A stretch of 64,000 nt of DNA from Calditrichia bacterium. Its GTDB lineage: Bacteria > Calditrichota > Calditrichia > RBG-13-44-9 > J075. Positions within the stretch are counted from its first letter, which is position 1. Every line of letters starts with the position of its first letter. The notes beneath the pieces were generated by a model. The model was given only the letters and a program-made list of their open reading frames with translations. It was not told the origin of the DNA and made no database searches. This document shows positions 9,499 to 19,600 of this stretch, piece by piece. The position numbers were made by a program, and so were the translations under genes. The stretch is taken from positions 62,001 to 126,000 of the forward strand of contig JANQQU010000084.1 in assembly GCA_028284905.1 (NCBI GenBank), in the 5' to 3' direction.

Positions 9499-10326
9499 GT
9501 GAAAGATCTGATGAAAAGAATTAGTGTGGCATTGTGGGGCATTCCACTGCTGGTTTATATATGCTATTTGGGAGGTTATTTTTTTCTGGCGTTTGTTGTA
9601 ATTGTTAATGTCTTAGCGCTATGGGAATTCTATAAAATCTTTGAAGAGAAAGATATATTCGCCTACCGTCTTCCCGGCGTAATTGCCGGTTCGCTATTTC
9701 TTATCCTAACCTTTCTATTTCCCCAATATTGGCAAATGATGGTGTTGCTTTTCACAGTGTTCTTCCTGATCTGGCATTTGCGTCCACCGAAAGAAATGGC
9801 CAGTGCTAATACTGTTTATACCATTAGCGGATTTTTCTACATCCCGGTACTGCTATCTTCATTATTGTTGCTTCGGATGAATTTTGAAAGCTGGCAACCA
9901 ACAGCCAGTGGAGGAGATGCTCATGCGGGAGGCTGGTTTATCGTGGTAATGTTTGCTGCTATCTGGGTTTGCGACACCGCTGCATATTTTGGCGGCCGCC
10001 TGATGGGTAAACATAAGCTGGCGCCGAATGTCAGCCCCAACAAAACAATTGAGGGGGCTGCCTGGGGATTTTTGTTCGGCGTGGTTAGTTTTGTTGGATT
10101 TGGTAAATTGTTCCTGCCGGATATGTCCATGGAGTTTGCAGCCGTTTCCGGGGCGATTGTCGGGACCATTGGCCAGTTGGGAGACCTGGTAGAATCCCGT
10201 TTTAAGCGTGATGCCGGGGTCAAAGATACTTCTGCATTACTCCCGGGGCATGGCGGCTTTCTCGATCGCTTTGATTCAATCATATTCGTTTCACCCTGCC
10301 TTTGGACCCTCGCCCAGTTGTGGTAA
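9499..10326 (+). CDS. cdsA: Phosphatidate cytidylyltransferase
   Basis: A 275-residue polytopic inner-membrane enzyme that makes CDP-diacylglycerol from CTP and phosphatidic acid, the branch point of phospholipid synthesis. It has about seven or eight hydrophobic segments and the complete family signature near residues 236-260 (KRDAGVKDTSALLPGHGG followed by LDRFDS). An upstream GTG at 9493 overlaps the ribosome site, so I chose GTG at 9499, which lies 5 nt after AAGGAG (9488-9493). A strong terminator follows 30 bp after the stop, so the gene is probably the end of its transcript. Confidence 0.95.
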   Translation: MKDLMKRISVALWGIPLLVYICYLGGYFFLAFVVIVNVLALWEFYKIFEEKDIFAYRLPGVIAGSLFLILTFLFPQYWQMMVLLFTVFFLIWHLRPPKEMASANTVYTISGFFYIPVLLSSLLLLRMNFESWQPTASGGDAHAGGWFIVVMFAAIWVCDTAAYFGGRLMGKHKLAPNVSPNKTIEGAAWGFLFGVVSFVGFGKLFLPDMSMEFAAVSGAIVGTIGQLGDLVESRFKRDAGVKDTSALLPGHGGFLDRFDSIIFVSPCLWTLAQLW

Positions 10327-10357
10327 TTCCCTGAAAATAAACGAAGATAATTATCCG

Positions 10358-10392
10358 CCGGGAGGTTGAAAACTTCCCGGAAAGTTTTTTTT
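10358..10392 (+). terminator. Intrinsic terminator of cdsA
   Basis: A 10-bp stem (CCGGGAGGTT at 10358-10367 with 10371-10380, one G-U pair), 3-nt loop, then AAAG and eight T (10385-10392). Textbook Rho-independent terminator. Confidence 0.85.
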
Positions 10393-10465
10393 CGCATATC
10401 TGTTTTTGGGGAAATCATCAAATATATTCCGCTATTATCCCATAAATTAGGACAATCAATTTAAC

Positions 10466-10482
10466 CGCCTGCCTGGCAGGCG
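10466..10482. repeat. Short GC-rich palindrome
   Basis: CGCCTGCC-T-GGCAGGCG is a near-perfect palindrome in otherwise AT-rich intergenic DNA between cdsA and the TPR gene. Such strings are typical of dispersed REP-like elements; only this copy was noticed in the window. Confidence 0.35.
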
Positions 10483-10617
10483 TCGTGTTCTGATTTATGA
10501 CTCACCAACCACTTTCGGTCTATATCAAAAAATATTCAGAGCTTCATCCTCATTTGGAGAGGTGATATCTAATTACAGATATTTCAGGGAATTAGAAATA
10601 TAAGGGAATAGTTAGGA

Positions 10618-12240
10618 ATGGAATCAATTGTTAAGCAAGTCCCCATGATGGAGATTGCCAGAACCTATTTGGCGTTATCTAAAGAATTTCAGGAATCGCA
10701 GCTATATCGAAAAGCTGAAGATACCTTACTCGTCGCATTGGAAAAATTACCCAATCATCCGTTTTTGTTGAGCAGATTGGTCAATTTGTATGTTAAACTG
10801 GACATGCCCGGTAAAGCGATGGAAGTTGCCAATAAGCTGATTAAATATAATTCCGGTTTAAATTTCTCTTATTTTATGCGTGGAAGAATCCACGAAGATA
10901 ATGGAAATTTAACCCGTGCCATTTATGACTATAATTCCGCCCTGCAAAAATCTCCGAAAGATATTTATGTCCTCAACCGCCTTATACCCTTGTTGATGGG
11001 ATTTCAGGATACTTCTTTGGTGTTAAAGCTCATCGAAAAGTACCAGGGATTAACCAACGAGCCATATTTGTTCGCCGAATATGAAGCAGAGGCATTATTG
11101 CAAACGGGGAATAATCCCGGCGCATTCAACAAAATGCGTGATGCGATTATGAAAGATCCGGGGAATAAAAACCTGGTAAAAGCATACCTGAGATTGTCTA
11201 ATCAAAGTGGGAAAAAGAAGCCCAGTGAAGTATATCAAATACTGCTTTTATCCGTCCCCGGCGTTGCGGAGCTTAACGAAAAAGACCATTATGAAATTGA
11301 TATTGATTTCCTGATACAGCGGGAAAATTTTTCGGAAGCGCTTCTGGAGGTCAGTAAAATTCTTGAAAAACATCCGGAAGACTATTACTGGCGGAAACGG
11401 TCCGCTTTCCTGCAATTGCAGATGGGACTCCTGGAAGAAAGTGCCGAGCAATTCCGTCTGTTGTTTTTGCAGGATTCTACCGATGTCGAAGTTCGCAACG
11501 TACTGGAAAACTACTTTATTGTGCACGATCGCCTGGATACCTGGCGCCAACTAGTGCAACAAGTATTGCAAACCCACGAGAACCCCATTGTTCTTTTTAA
11601 CTATCTCCGGAGCATTGGCAAAAAGAAAAACTGGTTGGCGATTTGCGAATTCGGTTTTCAAGAATTTGTCGACCATGTCGAAAATTTAAATTTGGCGCAT
11701 TCTGATATTGAAGACCTCACTTACGAAAAATTACCGGCCTATGCGCTGGAAATTTTTATTAGCCAGGTTGCAATTCATAATAAAATACCCAACCCGGCAG
11801 ACCTGTGGAATTTGATTTATAATGAGCGTAAAAAGAAAAATCAGATTCCGCCATTCCATCAGGAAGATTTAGAAGCCGCTTACCCGGTGTGGATATTTGC
11901 ATTACATATTTATTTCCTTTTCGAGTCTTTCTGCGATCATCCGGTATCTTTCGAGCCGCGTAGGTTTCAGGAAGATCATATTGTGGTAACCGTGACGATT
12001 GATGATAAGCCGGTGCATGTAAATATTGCCCAGCTGATTGGTCGCGGAAACTCCCGCCTGAAGCAGGTTGCGAAAGGGCAGGATGGACTCCACTGGCGCT
12101 GGCAAAAATCGGCCCTTCCCCCGGAATTGATGTTGCATGAAATCAGTTTCTTTTCAGCACGCCAGGCAGAACGAATTATGAAGGAAATGAATGCAAATGT
12201 CGGTAATCTGCTGCAGGAAGCGGAAATCGAGAATATATAA
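10618..12240 (+). CDS. Tetratricopeptide-repeat protein
   Basis: A 540-residue protein whose first about 330 residues are tandem TPR-like helical hairpins. Examples are YRKAEDTLLVALEKLPNHPF, NLTRAIYDYNSALQKSPKDI and FSEALLEVSKILEKHPEDY. The C-terminal about 200 residues are not recognisable repeats and include a beta-rich segment near 440-490 (HIVVTVTIDDKPVHVNIAQL). There is no signal peptide or membrane segment, so it is probably cytoplasmic and a scaffold. The function is unknown. It stands alone between two non-coding stretches. Confidence 0.75.
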   Translation: MESIVKQVPMMEIARTYLALSKEFQESQLYRKAEDTLLVALEKLPNHPFLLSRLVNLYVKLDMPGKAMEVANKLIKYNSGLNFSYFMRGRIHEDNGNLTRAIYDYNSALQKSPKDIYVLNRLIPLLMGFQDTSLVLKLIEKYQGLTNEPYLFAEYEAEALLQTGNNPGAFNKMRDAIMKDPGNKNLVKAYLRLSNQSGKKKPSEVYQILLLSVPGVAELNEKDHYEIDIDFLIQRENFSEALLEVSKILEKHPEDYYWRKRSAFLQLQMGLLEESAEQFRLLFLQDSTDVEVRNVLENYFIVHDRLDTWRQLVQQVLQTHENPIVLFNYLRSIGKKKNWLAICEFGFQEFVDHVENLNLAHSDIEDLTYEKLPAYALEIFISQVAIHNKIPNPADLWNLIYNERKKKNQIPPFHQEDLEAAYPVWIFALHIYFLFESFCDHPVSFEPRRFQEDHIVVTVTIDDKPVHVNIAQLIGRGNSRLKQVAKGQDGLHWRWQKSALPPELMLHEISFFSARQAERIMKEMNANVGNLLQEAEIENI

Positions 12241-12652
12241 TCCTCGGCCGGGCAAAATTTGACTTATTCCTGCGAATCGCAATTTCGCCTTTTATTGAAA
12301 GAAAATCGTGCAAAAGTAGCTGTTTTTAATGCGTTTGTCGCCCGATAAACGCATTAAAAATAAAAACTTGATTTTTTAGTTCGGTGACGATACACAAACC
12401 AGGTTATTCAGGTCCGATTATATTTATCCCCTTGGGAAATACAGAAGCGGGTTTGTTTTGACAGCAAACTGAGAATTGAAGGATTGGCATTTCATATTTT
12501 TTGGAGTAGGGGATCGCAGAGTGGTTAACAGCCGTCGTCAGCGATCGACAGGAGGTCGGCATCTCCCTGAATGCATGCCAGTATTTTCTATCCAAGCTAT
12601 TTGTCAGAGATAAATCTCGCTGTAATTGCAATTCTACAGTTAGCAGGCTAGT
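12241..12652. other. Gene-free stretch with a hairpin
   Basis: About 410 bp with no supported gene between the TPR gene and the PLP enzyme. It contains the 14-bp hairpin at 12323-12360; nothing else was recognised. Confidence 0.6.
12323..12360. terminator. Perfect 14-bp hairpin
   Basis: TTTTTAATGCGTTT at 12323-12336 pairs with AAACGCATTAAAAA at 12347-12360 around a 10-nt loop, 82 bp after the TPR gene. The T tract is within the stem and another TTTTTT follows at 12371-12376. Probably a terminator, but weaker-looking than others in the window. Confidence 0.5.
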
Positions 12653-13828
12653 ATGGAAAATGTTATGATTGACAGCAAAAGACCGACACTCCAAAAAAAT
12701 CTTAGTACTTATCGCACCTTTTTTCCGCATACGGAATCCCGTGTATATTTAAACCACGCCGCATTATCTCCATTACATAATCGCTCCTTACAGGCAATTC
12801 AGCGCTATCAATTTAATCGCACTTACGAGAACGTTGAATATTGGCCGAATATGCCCGAGGATAAAGCGCGCTTCAAGCAATTAATTGGGCAGTTGATAAA
12901 CGCTAACCCGGATTATATCGCATTTACGGAAAACACTTCCATGGGCTTAAACTGGCTCACTCGCGGACTTTCCTGGCAGGAGGGAGATCGGGTATTACTG
13001 AATGACTTCGAATTCCCCTCGAATGTTTATCCGTTCCTGCATCTGGAATCGCAGGGAGTGGCGATCGACTATGTAAAGCATCGCAATGGCCGAATTGAGC
13101 TGGCAGATATCGCTGCGCAAATCCGTCCGGAAACGCGCGTGCTGTCGATTAGCTATGTTCAATTCCTGAATGGATATAAATGCGACCTGAAAAAAATCGG
13201 GCAGCTTTGTCGGGAAAATGATGTCATTTTCTGTGTCGATGGCATTCAGGGAATAGGCGCCGTACAAATCGATGTGGAAGATTGTATGATCGACTTTTTG
13301 TCCTGCGGCGGCCAAAAATGGTTGATGTGGCCATTAGGCACAGCTTTTATGTATATTGCCCCGCGTATTTTTGACGATATTAACCCAATGGCGCCTGGCT
13401 GGCTGTCGGTCGATGACTCCTGGGAATTTTTTGATTATGACCTAAAGTATCTTCCCACAGCCGAACGGTTTGAGCCGGGAATGGTGAACCTGGCCGGTAT
13501 TGCCGGTGCGATTGCCTCTCTGGAAATGTTCCTCGAGGCCGGACCAAAAAATATTGAAGATACAATTTACCGGATAACGGATTACCTTATTGATCGTTTA
13601 CAAGAACATGAGTATTATATATACACACCGCTGGAGAGAGAGCATCGGGCTGGCATTGTTAGCTTTCATCACAGCAATGCAGAAGCGCTGGCGGTATATT
13701 TGAAAGAAAAAGGCGTACATGTGTCCGTTAGAAATGGATTTATACGGGTCGCGCCGCATTTTTACAACACGGAAGAAGACATTGATTGTTTGATGGAACT
13801 GATGATTACGTTTGATCACGCTCGATAA
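12653..13828 (+). CDS. Aminotransferase class V (cysteine desulfurase/kynureninase-like PLP enzyme)
   Basis: A 391-residue fold-type I PLP enzyme. Recognisable parts are YLNHAALSPLHNRSL at the N-terminus, NTSMGLNWLTRGL, FEFPSNVYPFL, the cofactor aspartate region FCVDGIQGIGAVQID, and the Schiff-base lysine K222 in SCGGQKWLMWP. The C-terminal domain ends with VHVSVRNGFIRVAPHFYNTEEDID. The pattern fits class V proteins annotated as cysteine desulfurase- or isopenicillin N epimerase-like; the exact substrate cannot be assigned. No iron-sulfur assembly gene is nearby. An alternative start is ATG at 12665. A cyclase gene follows after 9 bp, so the two may be co-transcribed. Confidence 0.85.
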   Translation: MENVMIDSKRPTLQKNLSTYRTFFPHTESRVYLNHAALSPLHNRSLQAIQRYQFNRTYENVEYWPNMPEDKARFKQLIGQLINANPDYIAFTENTSMGLNWLTRGLSWQEGDRVLLNDFEFPSNVYPFLHLESQGVAIDYVKHRNGRIELADIAAQIRPETRVLSISYVQFLNGYKCDLKKIGQLCRENDVIFCVDGIQGIGAVQIDVEDCMIDFLSCGGQKWLMWPLGTAFMYIAPRIFDDINPMAPGWLSVDDSWEFFDYDLKYLPTAERFEPGMVNLAGIAGAIASLEMFLEAGPKNIEDTIYRITDYLIDRLQEHEYYIYTPLEREHRAGIVSFHHSNAEALAVYLKEKGVHVSVRNGFIRVAPHFYNTEEDIDCLMELMITFDHAR

Positions 13829-13837
13829 GAGGCTTCT

Positions 13838-16042
13838 ATGCTACAAAGATGGTCCGGGAGATTATCACGCGGAATTTTCTCCGGAATTATCGCAGGAACT
13901 ATAATTTTCTTCCTGTTTACCGTGGGAATTTCGAAGGGATTTTTTTATCGCTTCGAAGCCGCATCCTATGATTGGCGCGTTCGTAAACTTATAGAACCCG
14001 CTAAATATCCCAATTATACGACGAATGGCAATTTTAACCGGGACAGCCTGGACGTTGTCATTGTCTCCGTTGATGGCCGCAGTTTGAATGAACTCGGCTC
14101 TTTTTATCAATGGTCCCGCACGGAGTGGGCGAAAGCGTTGGATATCCTCAAGGAAGCCAATGCCGGCATCGTTGGCATGGATATCCTCTTTGACAAAAGC
14201 AAGCGCTTTCCCGCCGAAGATGATCGTTTTGTCGCAGCGGTCCGCTCTTATGAAGATGTCTTTAACGCGATGGTTATGACCCAGTCCGATCCGAACAGTT
14301 TCCTGGATCCGATGGCTTCTGAACCGGAAGGTTTGGAAGTGCCCCGCTTTATCAAACGCATCAATGACCTGAACTATCGAATTCCTTCCTTCGAACGATT
14401 TGAACCGAATTTTCCGGCATTAATGAATGCCGGCAGCGGTATTGGTGCCGTCAATCTCTTGCCCGATGATGATGATATCATCCGGCGAATCTCTCTCTTC
14501 ATCCGTTTCAACGAAAATATTTATCCAACCTTTGCCTTCGGAATCATCCTGCAGCATTTGGACGCTCAGGAAATCAACTATGACGGCGATAATGGCACAG
14601 TCGATGTACTGCGAACAAATGGCGAAACCGTCAAGATTCCCGTCGATAACAAAGGCCGGATGCTAATTCATTACCTCGGGCCCTATCAAACTTTTCGTTA
14701 CATCTCATTCTATTCACTCTTGAATGAAATCTATGAAACCCAGGCCCAATCCAATGCCCTGAGTATTTTTAAGGATAAAATTGTGTTGATGGGATCTGAT
14801 GCTCCTGGATTATATGACCTGCGTCCAGTGCCCAGGCAATACGCCTTCCCGGGAGTGGAGATTCATGCTAATGTCATCCAGCAAATTATCGATGGTAATT
14901 TTATTCAGGAATTTTCGACCATCGAACTGTTTTGGCTGCTACTGCTGGTTGGCTTGATTGCCGGAATGGCATTTTCTACCTGCCAGCCTTTGCGCGGAGC
15001 GGCCGTTGCTTTCCTGCAGGGATTGATCATTCTCAGCATTGCGATTTTTACTTTCGATGCTTATCAGCTCTGGATGCCGTTGATTGCTCCGCTCGGCACA
15101 ATTTTCCTCACCTATGCGATCCACTATGCAATCCGCTATAGTACCGAGGAGAAAGACAAAAAACGGATTCGCGGTATTTTCTCCCAGTATGTATCTCCCC
15201 GGGTTGTCGATGAATTATTGAGAGCACCGGAAAATTTGAAACTGGGTGGCGAAAAGCGTGTCTGCACCGTTTTATTTTCTGATCTGGCCCGCTTCACTAA
15301 TCTCGCTGAAGCAACGCCCCCGGAACAGCTCATTTCATTGTTGAATGAATACCTGAACAAAATGACTCATGTCGTTCATGAAAATAACGGCACTCTGGAT
15401 AAATATGGCGCTGATGGTATTATGGTACTTTTCGGCGCGCCGACGGATATCGGTAATCATGCCTCCTATGCTTGCCGGACCGCCCTGGAAATGAACCGGG
15501 CAATTGAATCCATTCGGGAAGACTGGCGGCAACGAAATTTACCGGAAATTCATCACCGCATCGGCGTTAATACCGGGCAGATGATTATCGGAAATCTGGG
15601 ATCGGATATTATGCAGGATTACACGGCCATCGGGGATTCTGTCAATCTCGCTGCCCGCCTGGAAGGGGCAAACAAACTGTATGGCTCGGGCATCCTCATC
15701 GCAGAGGATACTTACCAAATGGCCAAAGAAGATATTTGGGTACGCCAACTCGACCTGCTTCGGGTAAAAGGTAAACGTGAACCGGTGAAAGTATACGAAT
15801 TAATTGCCATGCGCGATGAAAAACTGGATATCAAGACCCGGGAAGCATTGAGTTATTTTCAACAGGGATATGAGTATTATCTTGCGCAAAACTGGGATTG
15901 GGCGATGAACCAATTCCGGCAAGTATTACAAATTAAAGGTGAAGATGAACCCTCCCGCCTCTATTTACTACGTTGCCAGGCGTTTATGCATCGTCCCCCC
16001 GGGCAAGCCTGGGATGGCGTTTATACCCTGCGCGTTAAGTAA
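13838..16042 (+). CDS. Adenylate/guanylate cyclase with CHASE2 sensor
   Basis: A 734-residue membrane cyclase. One transmembrane helix (about 12-34) leads into a periplasmic CHASE2 domain (about 35-345; YDWRVR, IVGMDILFDKS, GAVNLLPDDDD, DKIVLMGSDAPG, PGVEIHANVIQQI). Three closely spaced helices (about 352-440) follow, then a class III nucleotidyl cyclase domain (about 470-650). Both metal-binding aspartates are present: D482 in LFSDLARFT and D526 in KYGADGIMVLFG. The transition-state Asn/Arg region is seen in GDSVNLAARLEG. A short TPR-like tail ends the protein. It likely makes cAMP in response to an envelope signal. Ribosome site AGAGG lies before the ATG. Confidence 0.93.
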   Translation: MLQRWSGRLSRGIFSGIIAGTIIFFLFTVGISKGFFYRFEAASYDWRVRKLIEPAKYPNYTTNGNFNRDSLDVVIVSVDGRSLNELGSFYQWSRTEWAKALDILKEANAGIVGMDILFDKSKRFPAEDDRFVAAVRSYEDVFNAMVMTQSDPNSFLDPMASEPEGLEVPRFIKRINDLNYRIPSFERFEPNFPALMNAGSGIGAVNLLPDDDDIIRRISLFIRFNENIYPTFAFGIILQHLDAQEINYDGDNGTVDVLRTNGETVKIPVDNKGRMLIHYLGPYQTFRYISFYSLLNEIYETQAQSNALSIFKDKIVLMGSDAPGLYDLRPVPRQYAFPGVEIHANVIQQIIDGNFIQEFSTIELFWLLLLVGLIAGMAFSTCQPLRGAAVAFLQGLIILSIAIFTFDAYQLWMPLIAPLGTIFLTYAIHYAIRYSTEEKDKKRIRGIFSQYVSPRVVDELLRAPENLKLGGEKRVCTVLFSDLARFTNLAEATPPEQLISLLNEYLNKMTHVVHENNGTLDKYGADGIMVLFGAPTDIGNHASYACRTALEMNRAIESIREDWRQRNLPEIHHRIGVNTGQMIIGNLGSDIMQDYTAIGDSVNLAARLEGANKLYGSGILIAEDTYQMAKEDIWVRQLDLLRVKGKREPVKVYELIAMRDEKLDIKTREALSYFQQGYEYYLAQNWDWAMNQFRQVLQIKGEDEPSRLYLLRCQAFMHRPPGQAWDGVYTLRVK

Positions 16043-16617
16043 TTTTTCAGCGAATAGCAGTGGAAAGTAGCAGTAAGCAGTCGTTTTTTAGCTTAGCGAC
16101 ACTGTCCATTGCTACTTTAAATTTCGTCAATAAAAATTACCTGCCAGATTATTACCAGATTTTAATTGATTGTAAACTAAGTTTTAAGGTTTTGAAGATT
16201 AGTAGTAGAAGGCAGGAAAGTTTTTTATGTGATTTTACTGGATGGGTATGCTAAATCTCTGTTTGGACCTCACCCCCGGCCCCTCTCCTAAGAGGCGAGA
16301 GGAGAAAGCCCCCTTCTCCTTTCAGGAGAGGGGCCGGGGGTGAGGTCAGCAACGACCTGTTACCAGGTAGAATCATATAGTGCCGCAGGAAAACAAAGAC
16401 TGCCAATTGCTATTGCAACGAATAGAAAATTCAACATACTTAGTAGACAATCTATCAATTGCCTTCCAATAGTTTTCTTATTAATGTAAGCCGATTTTTA
16501 TAGGGAATGCCTGTTTCGAGTGGTATTACTTTTGTGGTATGCCTAAAAATTAAAGTTTTCTGTCTTTTTTAAGACATCTCCGAATATAAGTGCGCGCTAA
16601 ACCAGAGAGGAGTTTAC
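16043..16617. other. Repeat-bearing intergenic region
   Basis: About 575 bp without a credible gene. It starts with GCAGTGG…GTAGCAGTAAGCAG strings typical of low-complexity intergenic repeats, then holds the large inverted repeat at 16266-16347, and ends with the leader of the secreted FG-GAP protein (GAGAGGAG ribosome site just before 16618). Confidence 0.6.
16266..16347. repeat. 24-bp inverted repeat with nested hairpin (dispersed intergenic repeat)
   Basis: The left arm at 16266-16289 begins GACCTCACCCCCGGCCCC; its exact reverse complement lies at 16324-16347. Between them sits a smaller inverted repeat, AGGAGAA (16300-16306) with TTCTCCT (16314-16320). The arm is far more GC-rich than its surroundings. 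From memory, the CCTCACCCCCGGCCCCTCTCC string recurs in intergenic DNA of many unrelated bacteria. It looks like a REP/MITE-like element and may also stop transcription. Confidence 0.75.
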
Positions 16618-19600
16618 ATGAGATTTGTAATCGTTAAAGACATTTTTAAAAGAGCATCGGTGCTTCATTACCTGTTGCCGATGCTATTGATTGTCGGCGG
16701 TGTATTGACCAGCCAACGCTTAAATGCACAATCATTCGCGGATTCTTCCCAAATGCTTCATCCCTTGAATAATGGCTTTGAGTGGGGAACTAGCGCCGCG
16801 GATTTCAATAATGATGGCTGGGTGGATATTTACCACGAAGATCGCCTTTACTTGAATCGTGGCAAAGAAGGATTCGTCGATATACTTGCTGAAACCGGAA
16901 TTAACCAGGGAAGTTCAATTTTCGGCGCTGTGTTTGGCGATTACAACAATGACGGATATCTCGATATTCTTTTCGAAGACTTTGGTCCTCCCAGTAAGCT
17001 TTACCGTAACGACAATCGCCTCGATTTTACTCATGTAAATGCGCAAACCGGTTTGAACGTAATCGGACTCACCCAGGGAGCCGCCTGGGCAGATTACAAT
17101 AAGGATGGCACATTGGATCTCTATGCCAATGAAGATACCGGTGATAATCAGCTTTTCGAGAATAATAGTCATTCGGATTTTACCGAAGTTACTGTGCCGT
17201 CTGGCGTGGTTACCCAGGGGAATTCCTACGGTACTTCCTGGGGCGATTTCAATAATGATGGCTTCCCGGATATTTTTATCGCTACCTGTAATTCCAGCCC
17301 ATTCAACTCTATCAAACACCTTTTGCGGAATAACGGCGATGGCTCTTTTACCGACATCAATTATGATGCTGGTGTGGCAGATTCTCTGGCAAGCTGGGGA
17401 ATCACCTGGGTCGACTTCGACAATGACGGCTACTGGGATATCTACATTGGCAATAGTGTCAACAATCCCCGCCCCGGTCACAACAAGCTTTATCACAACA
17501 ATCGGGACGAAACCTTCTCCGATCGCAGTATCTCAGCTGATGTTCAGGGAAATTCCAATGAATCGACCTACGGTGTTGCCGCTGCAGACTTTGATAATGA
17601 TGGCTGGATTGATTTGTATGTTGCGAATTCCAATGCCAATCATCGTCTATACCGGAACAATAAAGACGGCACTTTTACCGATGTTGCTGCCAGTGCTGGC
17701 ATTACTGAAGATGGCCATCGGGCAGTTGCAGTTGCGGACTATAATAATGATGGCTGGATGGATATCTTTACTGCCGGCGGCCCGGACAATCGTCTGATGA
17801 TTAACGAAAAAAATGGTCTGAATAACTGGATTAAAGTCAACCTGCGTGGAACAACCGAGAATTACTACGGAGTTGGTGCAAGAATTGAAGTATACACGGG
17901 AGATCATTTCCAAATGCGCGAGATTCGTGCCGGGGATAGCTTCTGTTCTCAAAATGACTTGTTGTCTGCACATTTTGGTCTGGGCACAGCAGTGCTCATT
18001 GACTCAATTGTGGTGAAATGGCAGGCTGGTGTGGTAGATGTTCTGGAAAACGTTAATGTGAACCGCCACATAACCATTGCTGAAGAGGTGGGATTGGTTA
18101 ATCCGCCAATGAGTATCTTCCTAAAATCTCCCGCGAACCAGGAAGTTGTTCGGGCGCTCTCTAGCATCGAGCTGGACTGGACGAACGCCACTGCCGATGC
18201 CGGCGAAGAGACCATCCTGCCGGTTGCTTACAAATTGCACATTTGGGGTGGTAGCCTGGATACGATTATTACTGACATCAACGTTGACAACTACATGATC
18301 GATGCAGCTTTGCTGGAAGACGGACAAACTTATCGTTGGATGGTTGAAGGTGGTGATGGATATTCAATCTTTGCCTCTCATGAAATCAATAGTTTCACCT
18401 ACGATCGTGATGTCTTCGAGAGAGTTGCCGGTGCAAGTATTGTGAACGATGACGGATATTCCGAAGGCGGCGCCTGGGCAGATTACAACAATGACGGTTT
18501 TCCGGACTTGTTCGTTGGCAACATTATCAGCCAGGACAACCTGCTTTTTGACAGCGATGGCGATGGCACCTTTACTCAGGTCAACAGTGGCGCTGTGGTT
18601 AACGACGGTGGCTTTTCCTATGGTGGCCACTTTATTGACTATGATGAAGACGGAGACCTCGACCTGTATGTTATTAACCGCGGGCAATCCGGTGGCGAGG
18701 CAAACTTCCTTTATGATAACATCGACGGAAATTTCGTGAAAAATGAGACGAATATTATCGCGGCCGATGTGGGCAGCTCCTGGAGTGGGGCCTGGGCCGA
18801 TTATGACAACGATGGCCTGGTTGACTTATTTGTCTCAAATTTTAATGAGGAAAATTTCCTCTACCAAAACAATGGTAGTGGGGTATTCACCAAAATCACT
18901 ACCGGCGATGTCGTAACCGGCAGCAATTCTTCCCTGGGAAGCGCCTGGGGCGACTATGACGGTGATGGCGATGTGGACTTGTTCGTCGCAACAATTGATC
19001 CTTCGTTTACTGGTGTTTCCAGTCCGAATAATCTCCTCTATCGGAACAATGGCGACAGCACTTTTACCGAAATTACCGACCTTGCACCAGTGATGGACGG
19101 TGGAAATTCCGTTGGCGCCAGTTGGGGCGATTACGACAATGATGGCGACCTCGACCTGTTCGTAACTAACTACTTTGGCGAAGATAATTTCCTCTATCGG
19201 AACGATGACGGTGTTTTCCAGCGAATTACTGAGGGGGCTGCCGTTACGGATGGTGGTTTATCCGTGGGCAGTAACTGGGGTGATTATGACAATGATGGTG
19301 ACCTCGATCTGATCGTCAGCGACGACGGTGCAGAAAATCGCCTGTATGAGAATGTTGGCGACGGTCTCTTCAATAAAGTTGAGAATATGAACGTTGTTAC
19401 GGATGTATCCCGATCCAATGGCATCAACTGGATTGACGTTGATATGGATGGCGATCTCGACCTGTTTGTTACCAACGGAGATAATTCGCCGCAGAGTAAT
19501 TTCCTCTATAAAAATGAATTGACGGATGTAAATTATCATCTGGCCATCCACCTGGTCGGAGATGCGTCTAATATTGGCGGCATCGGGGCGAAAGTGCGGG

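Noticed and set aside
16060-16254. 64-codon open frame after the cyclase gene
   Set aside because: Lies in repeat-like DNA and shows no protein-like pattern.
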